From: Verrucomicrobiota bacterium
GTDB lineage: Bacteria > Verrucomicrobiota > Verrucomicrobiia > Limisphaerales > JAGWYX01
Assembly (NCBI GenBank): GCA_018969165.1
Contig: JAGWYX010000034.1
Coordinates: 1-12,262 of the forward strand
Length of the DNA: 12,262 bases
Direction of reading: 5' to 3'
The notes beneath the pieces are model-generated. The model had not been told where the DNA came from and ran no database searches. It worked only from the letters and a program-made list of their open reading frames with translations. Position 1 is the stretch's first letter, and each line of letters starts with the position of its first letter. A program made the translations under genes and the position numbers. Below, one piece after another: positions 6,238 to 12,262 of this stretch.

Positions 6238-6949
6238 GGGGCGTTGAAGCCGTTCTACCGCCAATCGCCACCCGGGTCGTACGACCTCCGCGAGGCGCCC
6301 GTCCCGCGGTTCGACCTGCTCGACCCGGACCGGTACAACCGGATCACGGTCCAGACCAGCCGGGGTTGTCCCCACCGGTGCGCGTTTTGCGCCAGCTCGA
6401 TCCTGCTGACGCCGCGGTACAAGCTCAAACCGGTGCCCAAGGTGCTCGAGGAAATTCAGGCCATCAAACGGGTGTGGGACCGGCCGTTCATCGAGTTTGC
6501 CGACGACAACAGTTTCGTGAACCCGGCGCATTACCAGGAGCTGCTGCGGGCGCTGGCGCCGGAAAGGCTCCGCTGGTTCACCGAGGCCGACGTGAACGTG
6601 GCGCGCGACGACGAGCTGCTGGGATTGATGCGCGACTCCGGCTGCCAGCAGATCCTGATCGGGCTCGAAAGCCCGCGCAAAGTCAGCCTCGACGGCGTCG
6701 AGCTGAACGGCAACTGGAAGCTGCGGCAGCAGGACCGGTACCGGGCGGCGATTGCGAAAATCCAGTCCTTCGGCATCACCGTCAACGGATGTTTCATCCT
6801 CGGGCTGGACGGCGACACGCCGGAGGTGTTCGACGACGTGTTGAATTTTGTGAAGGAGTCGGGTCTGTATGAAGTGCAGATCACGTTCCTGACGGCGTTT
6901 CCCGGGACGCCGCTTTACCAGCGGTTAAACGCCGAGGGCCGGATCCTCC
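6238..6949 (+). pseudogene. B12-binding-type radical SAM protein, internal fragment lacking both ends
   Basis: The frame encodes about 235 residues of a radical SAM core. TSRGCPHRCAFCASS holds the CxxxCxxC cluster motif (Cys 42, 46, 49 counted from 6244). It continues with PFIEFADDNSFVN, RWFTEADVNVA, QQILIGLESP, ITVNGCFILGLDGDTPEVFD and the late strand ITFLTAFPGTPLYQRL. Proteins with this core normally carry an N-terminal cobalamin-binding domain of about 150 residues and a C-terminal DUF4070-like extension. Both are missing. The left end begins directly after the 33-bp element with no start codon better than a TTG, and the right end stops at a 17-bp copy of the same element; the frame then runs on to a TGA at 7017. 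The core motifs are intact, so the loss seems recent. Function cannot be assigned beyond family. Confidence 0.85.
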
Positions 6950-6966
6950 AGTACGACCCCTTTACG
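6950..6966 (-). repeat. 17-bp partial copy of the 33-bp element
   Basis: AGTACGACCCCTTTACG at this site is identical to 6222-6238. Only the outer half of the element is present; the palindrome centre and distal part are missing and replaced by the radical SAM fragment. Confidence 0.75.
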
Positions 6967-6981
6967 AATACTTGTGCCTGG

Positions 6982-6995
6982 CGAGGCGCGCCTCG
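6982..6995. other. 14-bp perfect palindrome downstream of parA
   Basis: CGAGGCGCGCCTCG lies 36 bp past the stop of the ParA gene on its strand. It could fold into a short stem at the mRNA end, but there is no loop of normal size and no T-run, so a terminator role is weakly supported. Confidence 0.3.
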
Positions 6996-7030
6996 GACCT
7001 CATTCCCGGTCGATTGATGGGCACGGTAGT

Positions 7031-8044
7031 TCAGGAGACGAGCGCGAGTTGTGCAACGATAGGAGGAAGACCGACGCTATCCGAGATTTTTGCGGCGAGG
7101 TCGGCGAAGGCGTTCGCACAATGCTGCACGGCTTCGTAGTGAGCGCCTATGGCTCCATCGGCCGCCTTGAGGTGGAAGATCGGTTTACGTGCCTCCATGG
7201 CGAGCGGCACAAGGCTGCGATAGTGCTTGACCAAACCGAGACAGCTTGGGTCGGACACCAAGGAGCGGGCATCGCCGCGTTCATCCAACACGCAGTGATG
7301 GTAAGTGTCGGGAATCTGGTTGAGCCAACGCTCATAGGCCTTGACTGGGCGGCTGTCCCGAATGCCAAATTGGAGGATCACATAGCCAATTGGCTCAATC
7401 TGTCCTTCAGGGAGTGGTATATCGGAGGCGGGGTTCCTGCCCTTGCGATCGGCCCACTCCTCACGCCATTTGCGGAGGGTTGGGCCGAGGTTGCGGAGCC
7501 CCTGGAGAGAGAACAGGTCGGGGGCAAGCGGGACTACAACGTGCGCAGCGGAGATTAGGGCAGCTCGGTTGATGGCGCCGAAGTTCGGGCCGACGTCCAT
7601 GATTGCGATATCGGCCTGAACCCTGGCGGCTGCCATACTGGCAATGCGGTGAAACGCGGAGGTTTGGCGGAACGCGGGCTCACGTCGATCAAGGCAGTTG
7701 CCCCAAGCTTCGGAAAGTTCGCTCTCGAAGCCCGAAAGAGCCAGATCCCCGGGGACCAAGTACAGCCTGGAATTGATGCGCTCGGCATGGGGTTCGCGGA
7801 CATCTCCAAGGCCTCGAATCAACGGGTCTAAGGCGCCCATGATGCTTTGGCCGCTGTCAACATCTGTATCCCAGACTTGTACCAGACGGTCCTCGGTCAG
7901 GAACATCGAGGTAAGGTTCGCCTGCGGGTCAAGGTCCACTACCAGGACCCGACGCCCCTGGTCGGACAACATCCACGCCAAGTGGTAGGCCAAAGTAGTT
8001 TTGCCGACACCGCCTTTGTTGTTGAAGAAGGCCAGGGTTTTCAT
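7031..8044 (-). CDS. ParA/MinD-type ATPase without a ParB partner
   Basis: This is a complete 337-aa deviant Walker ATPase. NNKGGVGKTT (8-17) is the ParA Walker A with the signature lysine, VLVVDLDPQANLTSMF (33-48) is the A' motif, and IAIMDVGPNFGAINRAAL (147-164) is the Walker B/switch segment. There is no N-terminal HTH, so it resembles small plasmid ParA or Soj-like proteins rather than P1-type. Such ATPases bind DNA non-specifically as ATP dimers and position cargo (plasmids, chromosome origins, complexes). No parB gene or parS-like iterons follow; instead it is the last gene after the AlbA_2/GHKL gene and overlaps it as ATGA, so the two are probably translated together and may act together. 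The insert between motifs (about residues 190-300) is longer than in minimal ParA proteins. The frame is intact, unlike two upstream genes of the cassette. Confidence 0.93.
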   Translation of the reverse strand: MKTLAFFNNKGGVGKTTLAYHLAWMLSDQGRRVLVVDLDPQANLTSMFLTEDRLVQVWDTDVDSGQSIMGALDPLIRGLGDVREPHAERINSRLYLVPGDLALSGFESELSEAWGNCLDRREPAFRQTSAFHRIASMAAARVQADIAIMDVGPNFGAINRAALISAAHVVVPLAPDLFSLQGLRNLGPTLRKWREEWADRKGRNPASDIPLPEGQIEPIGYVILQFGIRDSRPVKAYERWLNQIPDTYHHCVLDERGDARSLVSDPSCLGLVKHYRSLVPLAMEARKPIFHLKAADGAIGAHYEAVQHCANAFADLAAKISDSVGLPPIVAQLALVS

Positions 8045-9229
8045 ACAGCGGGGTGTTTGATGAGGGTGGCAGAGAAGAAGGCAGGCTCAAATTCGAAGTG
8101 GGCCTGGGAGCTGCCGTTTTCAGCCAGGGCGGCTTGGGCGTCCAATACACCGCGACCGAAGCGATTGACGTAGCCGAGAATTTTGAGGGCCTCTGCGAGA
8201 ACAGGGTTACGGTAGTCGGTGCAGCGAGGGAAGTTCTCGGGACGGGCGTCGCCGTAAAGCCCACCGGGGTTCTGGATTTCGACGCGATCCGAGAAACGAT
8301 AGAAGCGAACGGGCGAATTGGATTCGTAACTGCGATGGCAGACGGCGTTCATCAAGAGCTCGCGGACGGCCTTCTTTGGAAAATCCCAAACATTTTGGTC
8401 GCGAAGCGCGGTGGTGCGGACAGGCTTTTGCTCAAGAGAGCCTTCCAGGAGGACGTCGAGTTCTCTGGCCAAGGTGAGCAAATCTCCGGAGAATTCACGC
8501 GAAACGACGAGCTCGTCGGAGAGGTGGGTACCATTGATCTTGAGGTATTGGACGTAGGCGCCGGGAAGAAAACCGCGAACGTCGGCGCCAAAGAGGATTA
8601 TGCCTGCGTGAGTGGGGCAGTGGCGCCGGAGGTCGAAGAAACGGAGCGCGGCGAGTTGCTCTTCGACGGAGCGGTTGTTGGCCTGGAGGACGGGCTTGTC
8701 TGCGATAGGTGTTCAGAAAGAGGTCGAGGGCGAGGTCGTCGAGAGCGGCTTCCGGACATGGGCGGGCGTCGAAGGTCCTGACAGTGGCGACCCGTCGCTC
8801 GGAGAGGATTCGCTCCTCGGTTTCGTTCGCAATGGCCCTCCTTGGGCCAACCCGGATGCAGACGCGGCCGCTGGACCGGACAGGGGGGATATCTGAAGGG
8901 TGAACCTCGACGACCATCACATCACCGGAACCGTCGGACAGAGAGATTCTGTAAACCGACATTCCAGGTGACGGAAGGACTTCGCCGTCCTGGCGCAGGC
9001 CGGCGACGTTTCGCATCATCTCGTCGGTGACAACGAGGCCGGAAGGGCGGCCAGTCCGATCGTGTACTCCAATGAGGAGGAAGCCAGACTGGCGATGGTT
9101 GGGAAAGTCGTTGGAGAAGGCACAGATGGCCTCGCGAAACTTGGTAGTGTCATTAGTGGAGATAGTCCGCTCGACCCGGTCGGATTCCAGGTCGGCCATG
9201 AAAGTAAGAAGTTCGTTCTCGGTGATCAT
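8041..9229 (-). pseudogene. AlbA_2 (Schlafen-type) DNA-binding domain plus GHKL-ATPase protein, interrupted by one frameshift
   Basis: Frame one (ATG 9229 to about 8702) encodes an AlbA_2 domain at residues 14-135: FREAICAFSND, GFLLIGVHDRTGRPSG, VMVVEVHPSDIPPVRSSGRV, IRVGPRRAIANETEE. Frame two (from about 8700 to the TGA at 8041) continues with RSVEEQLAALRFFDLRRH, then ILFGADVRGFLPGAYVQYLK. It ends with the GHKL-like part: KKAVRELLMNAVCHRSYE, VEIQNPGGLYG, TDYRNPVLAEALKILGYVNR. Ignoring one base at about 8701 joins both frames into a protein of 395 residues, near the usual size of this family. A few residues also seem missing at the junction. The family is often called ATP-binding or transcriptional regulator and occurs in defence and mobile contexts. 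I see no slippery heptamer, so mutation or sequencing error is likelier than programmed frameshifting. The stop overlaps the ParA start as ATGA. Confidence 0.88.
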
Positions 9230-9240
9230 CTTTCGGGAGT

Positions 9241-9612
9241 TTAGTCGCGATGATTCTCGACTGCTAGCCGCGAGGTCTGGAGGAGGGGACAGAGGTCAGC
9301 CCAGGCGGCGTTTGGCTCAGTGATCTGGTAGAGGTAGCCGAGGAGGACCAAGAGGCCGGCCACGATCATGCTTTGGGTTTTGACGCCGCCCATGGATTCC
9401 GAGAGCTTGAAGATCTCCCGGCTGGGGCCGCCAGAGAGGCGGTCGAACGACTGCATGATCAACTCCTCCATGCCGGAGGTAAGAACGTTCGAGTCGAGGA
9501 ATTCTGCCGCCTCGGATTCCGTCAATTCGGTCAGTCCCGAGAGGTTGGCCACGAAGTCCTCGGAGCCGTCGAGAACTAATTGGCGGGGCAGACAGCAGTT
9601 GAGGGTCTTCAT
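9241..9612 (-). CDS. Short DUF499-like P-loop protein (N-terminal stub, 123 aa)
   Basis: The protein runs from MKTLNCCLPRQLVLDG to a TAA 11 bp before the AlbA_2 gene. The segment AAEFLDSNVLTSGMEELIMQ followed by SFDRLSGGPS resembles the N-terminus of DUF499 ATPases (FFxxTYLTxGLxxLLxxVxxRLSG). SESMGGVKTQSMIVAGLL sits where these have their P-loop GGGKTHS. The glycine before the lysine is Val here, so nucleotide binding is doubtful. DUF499 proteins are usually near 1000 residues; this one stops about 30 residues after the P-loop, so it is probably a truncated remnant, though it keeps its operon place. The family call rests on one motif region and is tentative. Large DUF499 ATPases occur in defence islands with DUF1156 methylases (from memory of annotation practice). 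No strong Shine-Dalgarno is visible. Confidence 0.6.
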   Translation of the reverse strand: MKTLNCCLPRQLVLDGSEDFVANLSGLTELTESEAAEFLDSNVLTSGMEELIMQSFDRLSGGPSREIFKLSESMGGVKTQSMIVAGLLVLLGYLYQITEPNAAWADLCPLLQTSRLAVENHRD

Positions 9613-9692
9613 AACGTAGGATCGAAACGCAAGTTCTGTAAAGGTGGTGTAAGGTGTGCGGCGGTTTTGGGCTTGGTTGGTTAGGACTCCTT

Positions 9693-9866
9693 CTAACCTG
9701 CGGTCCCGTCTTTGACCCAGGCGTCAATCTCCGACGCAAGGAATTTCCAAAGGCGGCCCACCTTGTGAGCGGGCATTTTCTTGCGCTCGATCCATTTGTA
9801 GATCGTGTCGCGGTTGACGCCCAGGTGGGCGGCAATTTCTTCGACGGACAACCAGCGCTCTGGCAT
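9693..9866 (-). CDS. Excisionase-type helix-turn-helix protein (57 aa)
   Basis: MPERWLSVEEIAAHLGVNRD continues TIYKWIERKKMPAHKVGRLW and KFLASEIDAWV. This is a textbook MerR-like HTH_17/excisionase fold: helix-turn-helix at residues 6-28, then the wing MPAHKVGRLWKF and a closing helix. The frame stays open upstream, with a second ATG at 9890, but AGGA lies 9 nt before the ATG at 9866 and homology starts at LSVEE, so the short form is preferred. Such proteins bend DNA as recombination directionality factors or act as small regulators, often as the first gene of mobile or defence modules. Here it leads the minus-strand cassette, 80 bp ahead of the DUF499-like stub, and may regulate it. No integrase is in the window. 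Confidence 0.88.
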   Translation of the reverse strand: MPERWLSVEEIAAHLGVNRDTIYKWIERKKMPAHKVGRLWKFLASEIDAWVKDGTAG

Positions 9867-10215
9867 AAAGATTTTTCCTGCTTTCCCCATCGGAGTCAGT
9901 CCCCATGAGGCGAGCCTTCGGGAGGCATTGTAGGAAGCCTGTCCAATAGCGCCAGAGAAAAACGATGAAGAGCCGATTGAAGCTGGTTCGTTGAACCGGA
10001 TCGGGTAGGGTGTGCGCATGCAGAGGAGAAAGCAGCTTCGGAAGGGCGAAGGCGCCCAGCGCAGGCAGCGGCGACTACAGTTATGGCTTCGCTCAATCAG
10101 CTTCAATAGACGAAGTTTGTCCCACACCCATCAACCGACCGGCGGCAAGTTTTCCGTTGAATCTGCGGCTGTGCATCCTACCCTCCCCGGTGCAATCTGC
10201 GTGAAGTGCCAGGTG
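9867..10215. other. Upstream region of the HTH cassette, no gene supported
   Basis: This roughly 350-bp stretch lies between the divergent HTH gene and the DUF1080-like remnant. TACAAT on the minus strand (9927-9932) is a possible -10 without a good -35. GGTTC-GTT-GAACC (9985-9997) is a small inverted repeat that could be an operator for the HTH protein. Both calls are weak. Open frames here have no recognisable family. Confidence 0.35.
9985..9997. promoter_or_regulatory. Candidate operator upstream of the HTH gene
   Basis: A perfect inverted repeat with 5-bp arms GGTTC/GAACC around GTT, 118 bp upstream of the chosen HTH start. Symmetric sites of this size suit small HTH dimers, but no second copy was found nearby. 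Confidence 0.25.
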
Positions 10216-10397
10216 ATGAGCGACCGATGCAGGAACGTTCCAGCCAACGCCCCGGCTTTTTGGCCGCGGGTGTTCCTCGGCCTGAGTCTCGTCTTGATCG
10301 CCACCCCGGTGCTCCCGCGGTGTCCGAGGAGCCATTCGCCGGGCGTTGGGACCTGACGATTCGAGATGCCAACCACAAGCAACTCCCATCCTGTTGT
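10216..10397 (+). pseudogene. N-terminal fragment of a secreted DUF1080-like protein, frameshifted and truncated
   Basis: From ATG 10216 the frame gives MSDRCRNVPANAPAF and then WPRVFLGLSLVLIATPVLP, a plausible signal peptide. At about 10315 the homologous frame changes by one base and continues AVSEEPFAGRWDLTIRDANH and KQLPSC. GRWDLTI...PSW(L) is a typical opening of DUF1080/3-keto-disaccharide hydrolase-type proteins, as I recall it. Similarity stops at 10397, exactly where the 33-bp element begins, and nothing like the rest of that family follows. Two lesions (frameshift and truncation) point to a dead gene. The call rests on about 25 residues and the signal peptide. Confidence 0.42.
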
Positions 10398-10430
10398 GTA
10401 AAGGGGTCGTACTTAAGTATTGACACTGTT
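10398..10430 (+). repeat. 33-bp palindrome-bearing element, copy 2
   Basis: It is the inverse of the element at 6205-6237 with a single difference next to the TACTTAAGTA centre (AATACT against ATTACT on the shared strand). The outer GTAAAGGGG end abuts the DUF1080-like fragment. No transposase sequence follows on the inner side, so this is a solo copy. Confidence 0.85.
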
Positions 10431-10435
10431 CTTGG

Positions 10436-10451
10436 CGTCCGATTTCGGACG
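10436..10451. other. Small hairpin downstream of the apiosidase-like gene
   Basis: CGTCCG-ATTT-CGGACG forms a 6-bp stem about 70 bp beyond the stop of the apiosidase-like gene. There is no T-run on either strand, so a terminator role is only possible. Confidence 0.25.
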
Positions 10452-10520
10452 TGGCCGGGAGACTCCGGGATTTCAACCGGGTCAAACCATTCGTTGTTTG
10501 ATCCATGTTCGCCAAACTCT

Positions 10521-11918
10521 TCAGTCTCGCCCGCGCGTCTCGAGGACCAGCAGCCAATCGCCGTCCCCGTCCGCGTTGTTGCCCGGCGGGATGAAGTACG
10601 GCTGCCCGGAATTCGGGAACGGAGAGCCTTGAATGGAGGCAAAAGTCCCGCGACTCGGATCATACCACCGCGCCGTCACCGGTCCGCTGAGCTGGGACAG
10701 GGCGATCTTCAGCGGGCGCAGCGAAGGCATGTAGGCGATGGCTAACCGCCCATCCGGCGTGCGTCCGGCCGTGACATAGTCGCTGGTCATCACGTAATGA
10801 TTGCCTTCATGCGAGGCGCCGTCGAACGTTCCATACCCGGCGACCACCAACTTATGCGCTTGGTCCGGGACCAGGTCGAACCAGGCGCGCGGCTCGAACA
10901 GCGCTTTAACCCACACCATCTGAACCGCCCCCGTAGAATCCAGGGCACTCTTCCAGTTCTCCTTGAAGGGCCAGATCGGCCCGCTGCCATAGACCTGGCC
11001 GGTCGCGCCGGCCAGGATGGACCAGTACTCCTCGCGGCGCAGCACGGCCGGCGTAGCCCGCTGCTCGAATTCGTAGTCGGATTCAATCATGATCACGGGC
11101 AGGAAATTCGGCCGGTTGTATTCCTTGAGCACTTGCGCGTAGGTGGGATAGTAAGTGTACGCGCAACTCAGGCTGATAAGCGGTGCCCACTTCGGATCGT
11201 CCAGTGAACCGCTCACTTCGTAATTGAGTTCAACGGTCTGCAAATGGTCCGGGTCGGCCTCGTGAATCCCTTCGGCGACGGCCAGGGCCGCCGCGTCGTT
11301 CCGAGGCTCGCGCCAGGTCTGAAAATCGTTGCCGCTCATCCAGACCAGGTTGGGGAAGCGTTGGTAGCGCTGCCCGAGATATCGCCCGAAAGCGCGGCAC
11401 TTGTCCGGACCATTGGCGACCATGAGCTTGAGGTGGTCGATGGTTTCGGCCGGATCGAGGATTACCAATAGACCGTGTTTCTGAGCCAGGCTCAGCATCC
11501 GGTCACAGCGGGCGAAGTAGGCCTCGTTGGGCGTGGCGAGGTCGTCGGGCGTGGTGAAGGGAAGGATACCGTCATAGGTCGCTCCATCCTTGCGCCCGCC
11601 GGTCCCGGGGCGGCAAAGCAAATTGATCCAGACGGCGTTGAAGCCGTGCGCGACGCGGTTCGAGAAGTAAAGGTCGGCGTCCGCTTCGTTGAGCTTGACC
11701 ATGAGCGCTTGCGGGGCATCGCCGGCGAGGAGAAAAGGTGTGCCTTGGGAATCGACCAGGTACCGCCCGTTGACGCTTTTCTTGAGCGGGTAAGCAACCG
11801 GGGGCTGGACCGTGTTGGGGCCCGGAAGCTCGGCGCTGCGCGCCTGCTGGGGAAACCACGGTGCGGCGATCAGGGTCGCCAGGCAAACCAGGGGCAAAGG
11901 ACGGGGCATTCTGGTCAT
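10521..11918 (-). CDS. Secreted apiosidase-like (DUF4038) glycoside hydrolase with C-terminal collagen-binding-like domain
   Basis: This is a 465-aa exported protein. Residues 1-29 are a Sec signal peptide (basic start, hydrophobic LPLVCLATLIAAPWF, cleavage after ARSA). The DUF4038 TIM-barrel (about 45-350) opens with SVNGRYLVDSQGTPFLLAGD and continues with HGFNAVWINLLCRPG, HGLLVILDPAE, YLGQRYQRFPNLVWMSGNDF and VIMIESDYEFE. Asp198 or its neighbours and Glu279 sit where family members have acid/base and nucleophile. Residues about 355-462 (GYGTFDGASHEGNHYVMTSD, GRLAIAYMP, VTARWYDPSRGTF, DWLLVLE) fit the small beta-domain called collagen-binding-like. It should act outside the cytoplasm on plant-type or other complex polysaccharides; apiose removal is known for relatives but not provable here. 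ATG 11918 is chosen because it leaves a proper signal peptide; ATG 11909 is also possible. It stands alone. Confidence 0.87.
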   Translation of the reverse strand: MTRMPRPLPLVCLATLIAAPWFPQQARSAELPGPNTVQPPVAYPLKKSVNGRYLVDSQGTPFLLAGDAPQALMVKLNEADADLYFSNRVAHGFNAVWINLLCRPGTGGRKDGATYDGILPFTTPDDLATPNEAYFARCDRMLSLAQKHGLLVILDPAETIDHLKLMVANGPDKCRAFGRYLGQRYQRFPNLVWMSGNDFQTWREPRNDAAALAVAEGIHEADPDHLQTVELNYEVSGSLDDPKWAPLISLSCAYTYYPTYAQVLKEYNRPNFLPVIMIESDYEFEQRATPAVLRREEYWSILAGATGQVYGSGPIWPFKENWKSALDSTGAVQMVWVKALFEPRAWFDLVPDQAHKLVVAGYGTFDGASHEGNHYVMTSDYVTAGRTPDGRLAIAYMPSLRPLKIALSQLSGPVTARWYDPSRGTFASIQGSPFPNSGQPYFIPPGNNADGDGDWLLVLETRGRD

Positions 11919-11976
11919 GCGCCTGATGATCAATTGTCCGTCGCCCAAAGCAAACCCAAAACCGGCGGGGTTCCTG

Positions 11977-12110
11977 TTCAGGTAGGGACGCTGCGCTGCG
12001 GCGTCACGCCCGCGTCCAGCGGACGGACCGCGGTGGCCAAGGTCGTTGCCCGCCACGGATTGCGCCGCTGAACGCGGCGCGGACAGCGCGGCGCGCCGTC
12101 CCTACCTGAA
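11977..12110. repeat. 134-bp MITE-like inverted-repeat element
   Basis: The ends TTCAGGTAGGGACG (11977-11990) and CGTCCCTACCTGAA (12097-12110) are perfect 14-bp inverted repeats, and similarity continues inward in GC-rich form (CTGCGCTGCG against GCGCGCCGCG). The interior has further inverted GC blocks and no coding signal. It lies 59 bp upstream of the apiosidase-like start, so it may sit within or near that promoter. Confidence 0.75.
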
Positions 12111-12262
12111 TCGTCCCGATCGAGGTCAGGGCGGGCAGCGGGACGCAGCCCGAACTCGCCGCCGGGACGGCCGCGCCACCGCGCCTGCCCGACACCTTTA
12201 ATCGCCCCCCTGACCCGCACGCGCTTGACAGTTCCGTCAAGTTCCCCAAGCCTGGGGTGGAT
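12111..12262. other. Right edge, no gene supported
   Basis: This is a GC-rich stretch without a convincing reading frame. It contains the small inverted repeat CTTGAC-AGTTCC-GTCAAG at 12224-12241. The neighbouring gene to the right is outside the window. Confidence 0.4.

Noticed and set aside
5764..6531. Long minus-strand frame as one protein of 255 aa
   Set aside because: It runs through the 33-bp element, antisense of the radical SAM fragment and a palindrome. Only the 26-residue RAYT-like part is meaningful.
6950..6966. 17-bp match to the element as a chance coincidence inside coding sequence
   Set aside because: An exact 17-mer shared with a repeat 700 bp away, at the point where family homology ends, is very unlikely by chance. 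It was kept as a partial copy.
7031..8044. Plasmid partition locus
   Set aside because: No ParB gene, no centromere-like iterons and no replication gene are seen beside the ParA gene, so a plasmid origin is not supported.
8690..8710. Programmed frameshift in the AlbA_2/GHKL gene
   Set aside because: No slippery heptamer or downstream stem typical of programmed shifts is visible around CTATCGCAGACAAG, and a few family residues seem lost at the junction.
11475..12071. Open frame of 198 codons on the plus strand
   Set aside because: It is antisense to the apiosidase-like gene including its signal peptide, with no recognisable family.
12224..12241. TTGACA at 12225-12230 as a -35 promoter element
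   Set aside because: No -10-like hexamer lies at 16-18 bp downstream within the window (the region reads CCCCAAGCCTGG), so a promoter is not supported.

Overview
The window (GC-rich, roughly 60-65 % by eye) reads like a chromosomal segment of a soil or freshwater Verrucomicrobiota-type (PVC group) bacterium. That placement is an inference from gene types: an apiosidase-like glycoside hydrolase, a DUF1080-like secreted protein remnant, an MnmC-like methyltransferase, a B12-type radical SAM relic, and intergenic TCCGAA-type repeats and RAYT-linked palindromes. No rRNA or tRNA gene is visible to fix the taxonomy.

Left part (1-2348, all minus strand): a compact operon reading ispF, a 90-aa protein of unknown function, a class I glutamine amidotransferase-like peptidase C26 (PuuD-like), and an NtrC-type sigma-54 response regulator that runs off the left edge. 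The C26 and regulator genes overlap as ATGA. ispF has a perfect TATAAT only 7 nt from its ATG, so its mRNA may be leaderless.

Centre-left (2349-5680): divergent from ispF is a class V aminotransferase (alanine-glyoxylate/serine-pyruvate type). A 48-bp-period tandem repeat follows it. Then come an Lrp/AsnC regulator (minus) and, divergent from that, an MnmC/MnmD-like tRNA methyltransferase (plus). The gap between the last two holds degenerate TCCGAA-like repeats in two opposed arms.

Centre (5681-10430): an accessory, eroded region. It contains the N-terminal scrap of a REP-associated tyrosine transposase (RAYT), two opposed near-identical copies of a 33-bp palindrome-bearing element (6205-6237 and 10398-10430) and a 17-bp partial copy (6950-6966). 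A radical SAM gene lacking both ends sits between the first and the partial copy. A frameshifted N-terminal fragment of a DUF1080-like secreted protein is cut off exactly at the third copy. Inside the region is a minus-strand four-gene cassette: excisionase-type HTH protein, truncated DUF499-like P-loop protein, AlbA_2/GHKL ATPase (one frameshift), and an orphan ParA ATPase overlapping it by ATGA. This resembles a defence or mobile-element module and is the most interesting part of the window, although at least two of its genes look damaged.

Right part (10431-12262): a secreted apiosidase-like (DUF4038) glycoside hydrolase on the minus strand, preceded by a 134-bp MITE-like inverted-repeat element. 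The last 150 bases show no gene I can support.
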